From Mangifera indica (Eukaryota > Streptophyta > Magnoliopsida > Sapindales > Anacardiaceae): 64,000 nucleotides of DNA. The notes beneath the pieces are model-generated. The model searched no databases. It was not told the origin of the DNA and was given only the letters and a program-made list of their open reading frames with translations. The stretch is from positions 5,704,001 to 5,768,000 of the forward strand of contig NC_058147.1 of assembly GCF_011075055.1 (NCBI RefSeq). Direction: 5' to 3'. Positions within the stretch are counted from its first letter, which is position 1. Each line of letters opens with the position of its first letter. Position numbers and translations under genes: made by a program. Below are positions 39,531 through 52,316 of this stretch, one piece after another.

Positions 39531-40422
39531 TGGAATCATAGTAGTATATAGGATTAGGTTGCTTTATATAAAGTTAACAATCTGTAACATGAAAAATTTT
39601 CAAACCATGTTCATTACTTACTGCTCGGGTCAAATGTATTTGATATTTCATCATGCAAATATAAATATAATCAGAAAAATCTATTTCCACTCATGACGGG
39701 TTAACCTAATGCGATTGCATTAACTACAATGACAGCCATGGGAGTTGATAGCAGTTGGACAATTTACTTAGCAGTTGGGTACGTGTTCAATGTTCCAAAA
39801 AATGTCACAGAGAAAGTAACGCTTACTGTTTCTTCCTCTTCTTCTAAGAACATAGTAAAAGAAGTCTCTCAAAAATACTCTAATTTACATAGTATCCACA
39901 AACACAGTACATACAGTAAATCATGTTATGGAAAATCATTAAATTGGAGCTTTTTGGATCACATCTCGAATACATAGTGATAATTCGGCTATGTTTATTT
40001 ACTGTAATTTGAATTTACAGAATTTTTTGGTTGTTTCCCACAGATCCTTAATAGACAAATTAATACTTACTCTTTTTTATATTTTCTACCTTTCTGTATA
40101 CGTATTTCCTGCTATAGTCAATGTAACATAAATGAAATGCTTTTATATATGCATACTATATAATATGGTTACCTTTAATTATTACTTTAATATTAGTAAA
40201 TTCATGAAAGTGATGTTATATATTTCATTAATAAAACTATATATATAAATAACTATATAATTTTGTACACGTTATAATATTATGTCACCATTTGTTTGGG
40301 CGTTATCTTTATCTATAATTTAAAAATATTCATTCATATAATAATATATCATTATTTTTTCATATAATTTTACTGTGTATTCAACATAAACCTATCCCAA
40401 TTCTTTCCCATTTCTATTACAG

Positions 40423-41527
40423 GAAAACAAGGCAGAAGATGACAATTTCAATGTTCCTACAAATAATTAAAAAAATATGGACAAGTCATTGATTAAAATT
40501 GGTCTGTCTCTTCTCTTCATACAAGCATGCATGCATGCATGCATGTAAAGCCAACTCTTCTTGAACTCTAATAATATCGGTTAGAAACAGATAGTTAATG
40601 AAATGAATGGTTCAGATCCATCTCTCTATACTAAAAATTAGCATTTGATCATCATGAAATTGATTATTAATTAATAATAAATTAAAGAACATGACCTGCC
40701 TAATTATCTCACAAAAGCCTATGGGAAATTAGACTTACATATATGCTTCATATATTTAAAGCCACTTTATGTAGTAGAATATACTAAAATTCATATAAAC
40801 AAAATTAATTAGCTTAAAAATTTAAAATTAACTCCATCCTCAACTGATGAGATTTAATAATTATTTGATAACCTTCATTTTCTCAGTGAAAATAATAATA
40901 ATAATTTTTTAATGAATTAATTTGAGCCCTGACTTGAAAGCATAAACATCAAGGAAATATACATTCAAGCTAAAATGTTGGGGACCATGGTAACCCTTGG
41001 AGGAGCTTTGTTGATGACACTTTACAAAGGCCCTGTTCTTGATTTGCCACAGTCACATACAGCAGGCCGCCATGAAAGCAGCAACAGTGAGTCTTCAGAT
41101 AAACACTGGTTTGTGTCTATATTAACTCTATTAAATGGCTGTAAATTTCCTTGGAAAATTAAGTTGACAACTGGTTTTTGTATTTAAAAAACTACAGGGA
41201 ATAGTTAGATCGGGAATTACATATACTATGTGCAAGGGCTTGTTTTGAGGACAAACGGCCCAGGATTCGTCACAGCCTTCAACCCTTTATGCATGATCAC
41301 TGTGGCTATTCTACCTAGGCTCCATTGTTCTATCCCAAAAACTTCACCTTGGAAGGTATTTCATTCATCATTATGAAAATGTGAAGAATATTTATATATT
41401 CAGACTCAAAAAGATCAAACTAATGACAGTTTTGGGTGTTTTAATTTTCTCTCTCAGTGTCATTGGAGAGAGTATTATTGCGATCGGCCTGTACTCTGTT
41501 GTGTGGGGTAAAAACAAGGACTCTTGA
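40423..41527 (+). pseudogene. Decayed UMAMIT (nodulin MtN21/EamA) transporter copy
   Basis: Recognisable remnants line up with exons of the two intact UMAMIT genes downstream. Exon 2 is at about 40423-40470, exon 4 at about 40945-41140 ('GTMVTLGGALLMTLYKGP', 'SSDKHW'), exon 6 at 41198-41355 ('GIVRSGITYTMCKG') and exon 7 at 41458-41527 ('GLYSVVWGKNKDS'). I find no exon 1, 3 or 5. Exon 6 has a TGA stop and a frame change. Exon 4 degrades after 'LNGC'. Several splice sites survive (cag at exon 2, 6 and 7 starts), which shows decay after a genomic duplication and not retroposition. It is in the same orientation as the intact copies, making a three-member tandem array. Confidence 0.85.
40525..40545. 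repeat. GCAT tetranucleotide repeat
   Basis: Five tandem GCAT units plus one base. Each unit contains the RY core CATGCA. It lies within the UMAMIT pseudogene between remnants of exons 2 and 4. Confidence 0.85.
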
Positions 41528-43740
41528 GGTTCATCACCTACAAAAGATGATGCCCAAAAACTACAAATAAGTTTGTACAATTTCATTGTACATATACTAT
41601 TACTCATTTTGTAATGGCAAATGATAGGGTCCCATCTCATTATGTAAGCAAAGTTAGCTAATTTTTTTATGAAAGAATATTTGATGAAAGAGAAAGTTGT
41701 TATAATTAATTAACCAAGATGAACTTGTATATCTCATGTAGGTTAATTTAATCATCAATCAATGACGCAGGATCGAATCTGCATGTGTAACTCTCGATCA
41801 TTTTTACCAAATTTTTGCATGGAATTAAATTCCAAGATTCCTCTTTTTAAGTGCAGATAAACTTTTTCTTGCACCAAACTTTGATTTGAATATAGAATAA
41901 AATAAAGTAGTTTATTAGCCTAATTTCTCTTAAGAGGAAAAAAACAATGTTAAAAGAACAAATAAAAAGAGGCACATGCCCACATGACTAATCAACAAGT
42001 ACTACATGGGATGTGTATAAATATATATCTATCGGCCTTCAATTTATACCTGAGATGTCGACTCATGCTTATTGAGAAATTATGTTCGGTTTCGACATTA
42101 GGGAATATATAAAGCTAGCAATATTTTCCTTCTGTAATTCAATTATCAATTAGATGTCAACCTTTACATGTGGAAGGTGAAATATGCCCTCTTTGTCAGG
42201 CATGTTGTGTGAACGAATATAAATGCTGCACTTACCTAAAGAATCATTGGTACCAAAGAGATGTGACCCCAAATTCACCAAACACAACACAGTTGCTCCA
42301 TGAAGTTGATCCATCAATCTCTATAGTTTATTATATAATATATTCTTTCTACATAATTTACTTTACCAGGAATAAAACCCAAGAGAAAATTGTCAACGTA
42401 TTGCCTGGCGGATAATGTTCCATATGATGAGTAAGCGAGCAAGAGAAGTTGCTTGTGGAAATTTCTCTCTAGTTAGATTATTCCTAGCCACATCTATATA
42501 TTTGTTTAATGATAATCTGAGAAAATTTAATGGTTTCTGAATTTATAAGATATGCTTTGCCTACCAGTAGCTCCTTGACAAATCTTTCTAATGTTTCCCA
42601 TTTGTCATAAGATGGGATTCCGCCTAAAAATTTCTCGTTGGAATCCAAATATGAAAGCACCATCTTTTAATTGTTGGAGGTTGTCTGTATAATATTATTA
42701 TGCTTAAGCCAGCTTGGGACAAATTAGTGCACTGTTCTTTCAGGTGGGTGGCATACCCGGTGCCACACACAGTAAGCACAATTGTGAATTTGTTCTGTGG
42801 CTGGCTATATGTATGAAAGAATTATATAATTTGGTGACTATTTAAATAATTTTCATATGTTTTCGAATGAGTTGATGAGACATATCATACAATATGGAGA
42901 TTTTTGAAAGATTTGAGCATTTGTGGCTGCAAATTTAGGCTGTTGAAAGTAGCGAATTTATGGGGACTTAGGAAAAAAGGAGAAAGAGAATGAGAATATA
43001 TATTAAAACAATCATTCAGTCGTTATTTCTGTCTTTGTTTGTCCAAAGAACGCCTAACGTTTCTTCCTCAAATATATATATTATGAACATTTGAAAGCAA
43101 TGGAACCAAACTAGTTGTTTGATTCCGATTCACATTAGGTCTAAATTTATGCTTAATTAATTAGCAAAGTAATAGCATGACAGAAACATAATTATTTCAT
43201 GCGTTAATTTAGATAGAATTGAAGTTGTATATCTTTTAAGTCTCCAAATTAGCAGAAACGTCGCATTGACACTAACTTTTACTTCGATTAAGGTCAAAAT
43301 GCGGAAAAAATAACCTGTTATCAAAGTAATTAGGCAAAATCACAAATGGCTTCCACTCTTCATCTCACCACTTAATTTTAAATATGATTTATCCTACCTG
43401 CACCACTAAACCTGAATTTCATTTGGTGGTCAATAAATCACACCCCACTTCTCATAATCCCACAATTTAAAAAAAAATTAAAGCAATATTATCACCTCAA
43501 AGGGTCCAACAAAACTTCTCTCTTTCTCTCTTTATTTTATCGTATTTTAGGGGGAGAGAGAGGATCTAACTGTTGCATGATGTATAAAGGAATACGAAAT
43601 TGGACACTTATACGTGTAGTGTTGAAATGCTTCTCTCTTAATAGAGCTTTTACTTGTCTATAAGAAGGTCCTCATTATTTCTCATTTCGTGCTACAAACC
43701 ACTCGAGTGAAGCATTGTTTGAGAGAAAGATAGATAGATC
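41528..43740. other. Intergenic region between UMAMIT pseudogene and first intact UMAMIT
   Basis: No gene is supported. An 81-codon plus-strand frame at 42170-42415 with a cysteine-rich start ('CPLCQACCVNEYKCC') has no partner exons or known domain. The right end is the promoter of the next gene, with a pyrimidine-rich stretch near 43500-43540 and a TATA-like box. Confidence 0.5.
43658..43664 (+). promoter_or_regulatory. TATA-like box of first UMAMIT gene
   Basis: CTATAAG about 80 bases before the ATG. The second UMAMIT gene has a similar CTATATAAG at a similar distance. Confidence 0.45.
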
Positions 43741-46237
43741 ATGGGAGACCAAGCTTCATGTGGGATGCTGTGCATAAGAGTCAACAGAGTTAAGGCTTAC
43801 CTAGCAATGGTCTCCCTGCAATTTGGGTATGCAGGGATGTACGTAATCACCATGGTTTCTTTGAAACATGGCATGAGCCATTACGTTCTTGCTGTCTACC
43901 GTCATGTTGTTGCCACTCTTGTCATTGCCCCGTTCGCCCTTGTCCTCGAAAGGTCTCCCTTCTTCATCCACCTCATTATTTCATCCCAAAAATGTGAAGT
44001 TTTACTTTTTATCATGTATCTTATTGCTTGCTCTTAATTCTTTACGCAGGAAAATAAGGCCAAAGCTCACACTCCCAGTGTTTTTCAGGATAATGATACT
44101 CGCTTTCCTCGAGTAAAAACCTACCTCCTTTTGGTCATCTTTATATATAAATAAATAAATAAATAAATATATATATATATATATATATATGAATATATTG
44201 ATTCTTTACACTTTAACAAAACATATATAAATCTGTGGACAGGCCAGTGCTTGACCAGAATTTGTACTATCTGGGAATGAAGTACACCTCGGCAACTTTT
44301 ACTTCTGCTACCGTCAACGTCCTTCCTGCCCTTACCTTCATAATGGCAATAATCTTCCGGTATATATATATTGATTACAATAATTATATGTATGAAGGTA
44401 AATTTATAGCATCAGAGAGATTTTTTTTAATGATATTAAAAGTAAAAATTTTGTCTTTTTTAATAAATAGATGATGGCATCTTTTAAGATATACTTTTCC
44501 TAATTAACTAAGAGGACAAATTAAAAATTAGTGCAATAGGTTGATTGCTTGTCTAGTTGGACTAAGTCAATACAACGATTCTCTTAAAAAAGTATGCAAT
44601 AGTCGGACCACCAATTCGTAAAGTCAGTAATTATATTAGGCAATTGCTTGTCCAGTTACATCAATGCATCTCTCTTTCAACTAACGTCATCATCCTATTA
44701 TCTGGATAATTAAATTACTTTAATTTTGGAAGTGAAGCAAATTAATGTTTTCTTGTATTAATTTAATGTTGTTTAATAAGATAATTATCTCCTAATTAAT
44801 CAGATTAGAGACTGTGAATGTGAAGAAGTTACACAGTCTAGCCAAGGTAATCGGAACAGTGATCACAGTATCGGGAGCCATGGTGATGACTTTGTACAAA
44901 GGCCCACTGATCGATTTTATCAGGCATGGTGGAGGCGGCCACCACCATGGCAACGCTGACTCCTCTGATAAGCACTGGGTCACGGGGACACTAATGCTAC
45001 TAGCTAGCTGCACTGGCTGGTCGGGCTTCTTCATATTACAAGTGAGTAATTAACCAGTTGAATTATTTAGAAACTGTTTTGCGAGTCTTTGAATTAATCA
45101 AATTTTTTGTGATATGATCAGTCATTTACGTTGAAGATGTACCCGGCTGAGCTCTCTCTTTCAAGTTTGATATGTTTAATGGGCGTGGTGGAAGGCGCCG
45201 CCGTGTCACTTGTGATGGAACGTGACATGAGTGTGTGGAGGATTGGGTTCGACTCAAGGCTCCTCGCCGCTGTTTACTCAGTGAGCAACTCTATATAAGC
45301 ACTTTCACAACTTATAAATAGTTGGGCGTTTGATGTAAGAGTTATCTTGCATAATTAAATAAAATCATGCAATTCTAATTCTACAAAATTATCGTAAAAC
45401 TTATAAAATATTGAAATAAAACAGTAGAATTATAAAAATTATTAAAATACTATCATACAATCTTAAATTATAAAATTTTCAAAATTATTTATATCAAAAT
45501 GATTAATTTTCTATTCTTAAAACATTTTTAAAAGACAATTTTTTAATAGACTAATTATATTGGTTTAAAAAAGAAACTTAATCAATGTTAAAATTTTAAT
45601 AAATTTTAAAATTCATAATAATATTGTTTATTTATATTATAACTCTTACGTATATTAAGTTTATTTTTATTAGCTAAATTCATCTGAAAATTATCATTAA
45701 ATCATTTAATTATTAAATTATAATTATAATTTATGTTAACCCGCCCTGAAAATTTTCTGACATTTGACACTTTGAAACTTGCGATTTGCAGGGTATAGTG
45801 TGCTCGGGAATTGCATATTACGTGCAAGGTGTTGTAAATAGAGAACGAGGGCCTGTATTTGTGACATCTTTCAGCCCTCTATGCATGATTATCACGGCAG
45901 CTTTAGGGGCCATAGTGCTGGCTGAGCAAGTCCATGTTGGAAGGTAATAAGCTAAATCATCCTCATATTTAGGTTTTTGTTTTTTAAACCAGAATCTAAC
46001 AAACGTTGGCAATGGCGTGCTTACTGTTTCAGCATATTCGGAGCCATTCTCATTGTGCTTGGACTTTACACTGTGGTTTGGGGCAAAAGCAAAGATGCTC
46101 CACCTGCTAGCTCAGCACCATCTGAGAAAAGTGGTGCCCATGAATTGCCAATTACAAGATCAACCAAAGTTGATGACAATGGCAGCATCGATGGGGCTGA
46201 TGGAGTTGTCTTGAAACTAAGCCCTGAAAAGTTATGA
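43741..46237 (+). CDS. UMAMIT18: UMAMIT amino-acid transporter A (nodulin MtN21/EamA, UMAMIT18/SIAR1-like)
   Basis: Seven exons (43741-43952, 44050-44112, 44243-44359, 44804-45041, 45122-45280, 45792-45943, 46033-46237) give 381 residues, normal for the family. Two EamA modules of five helices each predict ten membrane spans. Landmarks are 'GYAGMYVITMVSLKHGMSHY', 'YRHVVATLVIAPFAL', 'DQNLYYLGMKYTSATF', 'MVMTLYKGP' and 'GLYTVVWGKSKD'. A soluble C-tail of about 45 residues follows. UMAMITs are bidirectional facilitators that export amino acids from veins and seed coat. Relatives At1g44800 (SIAR1/UMAMIT18) and At1g21890 (UMAMIT19) sit in matching positions in Arabidopsis, as I recall. Orthology to one or the other cannot be fixed from sequence alone. 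Exons 2, 3, 5 and 6 have the same lengths as in the tandem copy at 52317. Confidence 0.92.
44149..44190. repeat. AAAT then AT compound microsatellite
   Basis: Several AAAT units run into about twelve AT units within intron 2 of UMAMIT A. Confidence 0.85.
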
Positions 46238-46639
46238 GGTTTCCAGCTGAATTTGAGCTCCAAGAATCCTTATAATTAATATATTTTACATATTTCTATG
46301 CCCCCTGTTTCTCCCTCTCCAACTGGGTCTACCCAGTTTAGCAATTTGTGCTCATACTTAATGTGAGAAACCAAATTGTTATATAAATCAAATATTTATC
46401 TCTGTCGAAGTGTGCTTATTACAGCATTTCATTTCCTCTTTTACTTCTTTTTATGTCCATTTAGCATTACTTTAATTTATTCTATGCAGTCTTGTTGCTA
46501 CAGAAATAATCAGTAAGATTCAAATTCTAGGAGAAACTTGGGCTTGCCAGCCTCTAGATGCTACCTAAATTTGCGGGGAATTGTTCCTTTTAGATTTAAT
46601 TGCAATGCATTTAAAGATATGAAACCAACAAAATATATA

Positions 46640-47050
46640 TTTTCTTGCGCATTCAAATTAAGTTTATTCGGGCTCAAATTTAAATTCAATTTAAATGGAT
46701 CCAAAACAAGTTTAATTCAAGTGAATTTAAGTCTAAAAATTTAATATTTTTGAATTTGAATTTTAGATATGTTCAATTCATCAAGTTCGTAAATATAAAA
46801 AATTTGATACAGAACAATATTATTTTGATCAATATACATTAAAACGATATTATTTTAGTAACAAGTTAAACTTAGGCTTTATTCAAATAAAAATGAACTC
46901 AACTCCTTTGAAACAAATCGAATTTAAACACGTTTGAAATGAATTCGATAAGCTTGAGCTCGAACTCAAGCTTAATTTCATACAAATGGAACCAAACTTA
47001 AATACAATCTGGTTAAATTTAAATTCAACCTTAATTATAGTTATATATAT
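46640..47050. repeat. Dispersed repeat, same family as 16688-17115
   Basis: Shares the 'gatcaatatacattaaaacg' and 'atattattttagta' core with the copy near 16860. It has flanking 'tcaaattaagtt/aacttaaata'-type inverted text. No coding content. Confidence 0.5.
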
Positions 47051-48249
47051 ATTCACTAATGTGCTATTAAAATTGGATGCAAAAGAAATTACTTTGAGCT
47101 TGGTTCTATGTTCGGCTCCAAAAGGGATAGCCATGGTAATATGTTTAAAATTTTGAGCTATAAGTAAGTTTACCGAAATAAATTAAACCCTGAACGGCGA
47201 TGTCGTTGGGCCATGCAACTGTCCAAAAGAAGCCCAAGTTCATCTATAATTTCAAAATGATTATTATTTTAAATAATCTTGCCCACAAGTCCAACGGGCT
47301 TTCAAAAGTGTTAACAATTTGGAAGAGAAAATAAGTAAGGGTTCTTAATTAACTTGACCAAAATTAAAGGAGGCACAAAAATTCACTAATTCTTTAGGGT
47401 TTACAAAAATATTGCCAAAATCCAAATTAAAATACAAAAACACTCTCACCCACTCTTATATAAAACCTTAATGTTTTATACAAATCAAAATCACAACCAA
47501 ATCGTATAAACTTTTGCATTTTCACTCTAGCTGAAATTAAGAAAATCTGTTATATCTAAATATTTATATAAACTTTAACTTAAGATTTTATTTATTTGAT
47601 TAAGAGTTTGCATAGTTTAATTTAGTTCGATTTAAGTAATTTTTAAACTAAACTGAAAACACAATTTAAAAAAGTTTCAAACCATTAACTTAAAAAAACA
47701 CAGTTTAGTGTAATTTGAATTACGTTTTTAAAAAATTCTAAATCGAACTAAATTATTTTAGATTTTAAATCAAATTAATCTGAAAAGTATGGTTTGAATC
47801 ACACCATACAACCAATAAAGAATTGAGTAATTTTGTACACCCCTTAATTTTGGCTAATTGATTATAACCCAAACCTTTCCATTAAATAATTAAATTTAAT
47901 CTTTTCCCATTAAGGTGCTGCTCTTTTCTCCCTTTTTTTTTTTTTTTTTTAACATAAAACAACCTTGCTTCCATCGAATAATGTGCATGAAAATAATGAT
48001 GGTGTGGATAAACTCCATCCATAGGAAAGATGCTGCAAATTTTGAAGCAAAAAATTTGTCCAATCCTAACAGAGAATCATTAAGATTGAGCACTAAAATC
48101 AAACGTCTTATCTTAACATTGGTGGTCACTAAATTATTCCACGTGCGTATGAGAATTTTACTTCACCTCATAAAAATATTAAAACCCAGGGAAAGAATCA
48201 TATTCTTAATGTAGCTCGGTCCTGTAGCTATAATTTTGTTTCAAATTTT

Positions 48250-49230
48250 AAAGGCCAAACAACTATTTTCCACCCAAGGTTTGGCATAAATTCAACTTCT
48301 TACTTATTAATTATTAAAAATCTAAATATTTATCATTCTATTAAATTTTATTGTTATTATCAAAAATAAAATTATTATTTAATAAAAATATTTAAAAAAA
48401 TTATAAATTCATCATATCCCCCCCCCACCCCCCATCTAAGTTTAAAAACTAATAAATTCTCATCCACCTTCTCCTCACCCAAAGTTTGAAAAATCATTAT
48501 TCCCTCTCCCTCTCTCTCAAGCTTAAAAACTAACAATTTTTCACCCACTTTTCCCTTATCCTAAATTTGAAAAATCATTATTTCCCTAGGGTTTGCATTT
48601 TTCCCTTGTCACTTCTCTGGCGATCGGAACTAGTCAACCTCTACTCTTTCATCTCTCAGACGAGAATGAATCGTTTGTCGATAAGAGGTTGGTCAATGAT
48701 TCGTCAATGAGGCATGGACCCATGCAATACACAAATCTATGTGTTGTACAAATCGCATCGATTGATTTATGTATCGATTGACGCACAAATCGATCAAACA
48801 AAGAGTTTAAGCTTTCATTTGATTGATACGTGTGTCAACCGATGCAATCTATGAGTAGCACAGATTCGTGCCTCGCTGACAAATCGTGGGCCAACTATTC
48901 ATCCTCGTTCGGGAGATGGGAGAGTGGAGGTTGGCTAATTCTAATCATCAAAAAAGCAATAAGGGAAAAATACAAACCCTGTAGAGGAAATAGTGATTTT
49001 CCAAACTTTCGGTAAGAGGAAAAGGGAGAATTATTAGTTTTTAAACTTGGGAGAAATGTGATGAATTTATAATTTTTTTAAATATTTTTTTAATAATAAT
49101 TTTACTTTTAATAATAATAAAAAATTTAATGAAAATAGGAGTATTTGAGTATTTGAACTTTTAATAGTTAAGTGATAAAATACTAAGTTTGTACTAAACC
49201 TTGGGGGACAAACAGTGGTTTGGTCATTTC
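48250..49230. mobile_element. Longest copy of the Mutator-like MITE family
   Basis: The left end GGCCAAACAACTATTTTCCA and the reverse complement of the right end, GACCAAACCACTGTTTGTCC, are recognisably paired. The internal halves mirror each other around a less AT-rich centre (about 48600-48960). That centre has no counterpart I can see in the other copies. About 980 bases. The centre contains no recognised gene fragment. Confidence 0.6.
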
Positions 49231-50587
49231 TGGGCAATAAGGCCAATCGGTCTTGTCAAAAAATGATGTCTTTTAAGATCGGTCATCCGTGGGCAACTTA
49301 AATTGTTCTCTGAATCAAGGCCTAAAAGAAATTATCAGCACAGGGATGTGCAGGGTAGAATAAACATTATGCTATCAGTATAGTTTTCTTTTTCAGTAAA
49401 GAGATGAAAGAACAAATGTAATGAGATTGATTCTTTCTTTCTCTCAGATTTTCCGTTTTTTGGAATTTCCTAAAAGCATAAAACCTTTTTCTTTTAGCTT
49501 AACAGTAGCAGCCATGATAACTGTTTCCTGTAGTCCTGAGAAAAATAAGTAAATAAAGTTATTCGGGCTGATCAGTTGCTTGCCGAAAGGCAAAAGAAAG
49601 AGGACTTAAATTTTAGACGACTCCTAATAATGAACAATGGTACCGGTCGCAATTGAGTACACTACCAAACACGACCACCACTGCCGACAATGCCCACCAC
49701 GATTTCATTACAATTGTCATTACTATCGACTCCACTCTTTCACCACCGTATTATCGTCATTAGCCACAAACCACCCCTCAACACATGACTAGTTTTTCAG
49801 TAAAATATCAACGAGTTGTTGACCAATAGAAATCGTCTCACCCACCTTACCTTCTTCAACTATTCGCGATACCTCCATTTGCAAATTTACTATAATTCTT
49901 TTTGATAGAACAACAATGGGTGCATTAAATCGAAGTCAGATGGTAAAAAAGTCATACTCCCCCTTCAATCTCCACAATCATCCAAAGATCTCGACCCTAA
50001 AATTTCGGTATTTAGCTAGTATTAGACCTAAACGAAACTCTTCGTCTAAATACGTAAAAAGCCTAACCATTTGATTTCTGAGGCAACATTAAATAACAAT
50101 TGGGAAGTCGGTGCTTGAGAATTCATTTGTCAGGATTTTTGTTTAGTTTCTGATTAGGATTCTTAGGTTGCTTCTTTTGTTTTCAGGGATTGAAATGGCC
50201 AGTGGCTTCAAGAGATATGCCTTGTAAGGAAGAGTCATTTCTGATATTGGTTTGTGTTGTTAAGAGATTGTTAATGGGTAGCAAAAACACCGAAGGATCT
50301 TATCTCTTCTTTTCTCTTTTTTTCTTTTTTTTAATAATGGTATTTTTATTTTATTTATTTTATTATTATTGCTCTCAAATGTATCAAAACTTACTAATAA
50401 AATTGGATAGAATATTAGAATTTATTATTTTTCAATATTAAAAATAACAGTTCATCGTTCCAACATAATCAGGTGAGAAACAGTGAAGGAAAATAATTTA
50501 TGGGGAATCAGAATTTTCCCATGAAGATATGATTCAATAAAATCAATTTGAAAAGCCAAGTAAATAAAGTATCATGGTGCAAAAGGT

Positions 50588-50589
<2 letters not shown>

Positions 50590-50662
<73 letters not shown>
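50590..50662. repeat. Long AT microsatellite (about 36 units)
   Basis: An uninterrupted AT tract of about 72 bases, likely to be length-variable and cruciform-forming. Confidence 0.9.
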
Positions 50663-50666
<4 letters not shown>

Positions 50667-52216
50667 TAGTTATATTAAAAGCCAGTCTAATATCTGAATC
50701 CAACATCATTTATAAAGTAATGGTGTCCACTCTGTATGGCAATGGCGCCTAACTTCCCCACACCATTGAACTCTTAATTTGTATCATTTTATGGCCATTC
50801 AATGAACCTGCTGCCATTTTTATAAAGGTTCACTTACCCTTTGCTTGCCAGTAACATCTAACATGTTCAATTCATGTAAATCATTTGATTTTGAAAAGGT
50901 AACGTTGTAATATAAAAATACTAAAAGGGATATAAAGTTGTAATTTAAAAATAAAAAAGGAAATAAAGAAATTTAGAAAGTAGTAAAAAGGTAACAATAT
51001 GGTGGAAGAGCTGCCATTGTCGAAAGACCAATAATATTTGCATCCAGCTTTAAGTATTTAATGAATATTTTGATAATGTATATGATGGGTATGATATAAT
51101 TTGATACGATTTAAGAGTTTTTTTAAATCAAACTAAAAATAATAATTTAAAAAATAGTTTAACTCGGTTTAAGTCAATTAAAATCATTCATTTTTAAATA
51201 TATATTATTTAATAAAATAATTAAATTATAGTTTTTTGAAATATAATATAAAATAAAAATACGAAATACATATATATAAAATATGGTTTATGATTTGATT
51301 TGGTTTAACAATCACCCGAACTACAATCCGAAAGAAAAATTTTTAAACTAAACTTAATCATAATTTTTAAGTTGTTCAATCTAGTTTTACAGTTTGAACT
51401 AAATTATGTATATCTCTAATAATATATTATCATACGATTGAATATATTAAATTATATAATAATATATTATTTAAATATTTAATTAAATACTTAAAACTAA
51501 TTTTATATAGTAATTTTATTATTAAACTTTATAAAAGTAGAATAAAGAGACTTTAATGCCATTGTTGGTTGTGTTTTATAGCTTCTTTTACCATTGGATG
51601 TCAAATGCAAAGCCGCCTTATAGATTGGAAAAAAATAGGCAAACATGTAACAACATATGACAATACATCATGGATGATCTAAACATAGGAAGATGACATA
51701 TGAGTCATATGTTTTTATATAAAAGACTAAAATCTTCAAATTACGTGACCCATTCAAATTAATAAAGTTATATATATAAATAATAAATATAAATTTAATT
51801 ATAAATAATAATATATTATTAAGTAATTAAATTATTTTAAATTAAGTACTAATTTATATATAAATGATAATATATAATTATATAATTAAATATTATTTTA
51901 TTTTTATACTTATTTTTATACAAATAATATCATTTTTCCTTTACTTTCTTCTAACGAAAAATCTTATTCGGATCGAGGGGTCACATAGCGCTACGCTTGC
52001 TCAATCCACATGCGGAGTTGTCAAAATGCTTCACTATTTGTCGAAGTCTTGTCCTCGTCTCAAGTAAGTGGAAAGACATAATCACGATAAAATATATATA
52101 CTCTCTTTTAGGGTCAATTCAACTGTTGAAATGGGCCGTTATGCTGCATTCTTAGAATCTTATCATGTCAATATGCCTAGCACAAAAAAAAAGGGTGAAA
52201 CAGTTCATCGGTTTGT

Positions 52217-52225
52217 CTATATAAG
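52217..52225 (+). promoter_or_regulatory. TATA box of second UMAMIT gene
   Basis: CTATATAAG about 92 bases upstream of the ATG at 52317. Confidence 0.55.
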
Positions 52226-52316
52226 AGGACATTTCTCAAGTCTCATTGCATATATCGCAGACAACTATTGTGAAGCTTGGAGAGTGAGGCTGTGAGTGAG
52301 ATAGAAAGAAAGAGAG

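Larger units (their letters stand above)
34095..40422. other. Intergenic region rich in MITE remnants and simple repeats
   Basis: No gene is supported. It holds a partial MITE right half (about 36660-36960), a fuller copy at 37780-38324, short ATA repeats near 35178-35205, and a long homopolymer pair at 39496-39530. Frames at 36356-36646, 37065-37316 and 39729-39977 have no domains. Confidence 0.6.
46238..52316. other. Intergenic region separating the two UMAMIT genes
   Basis: Six kilobases with no supported gene. It contains a second-family repeat (about 46640-47050), a MITE copy (48250-49230) and a long AT microsatellite (50590-50662). AT-rich DNA at 51060-51950 precedes a less AT-rich patch at 51960-52070 that I cannot assign. 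Frames at 47915-48214, 48593-49015 and 50190-50441 are unsupported. Confidence 0.6.

Noticed and set aside
42170..42415. Cysteine-rich 81-codon frame suggesting a zinc finger or secreted peptide
   Set aside because: Cysteines occur only in the first 20 residues with no known spacing, there is no signal peptide, and the rest is AT-driven low-complexity sequence.
51960..52070. Less AT-rich patch upstream of UMAMIT B that looked like a gene fragment
   Set aside because: The open reading is only about 35 codons outside AT-rich sequence and matches no family I recognise.
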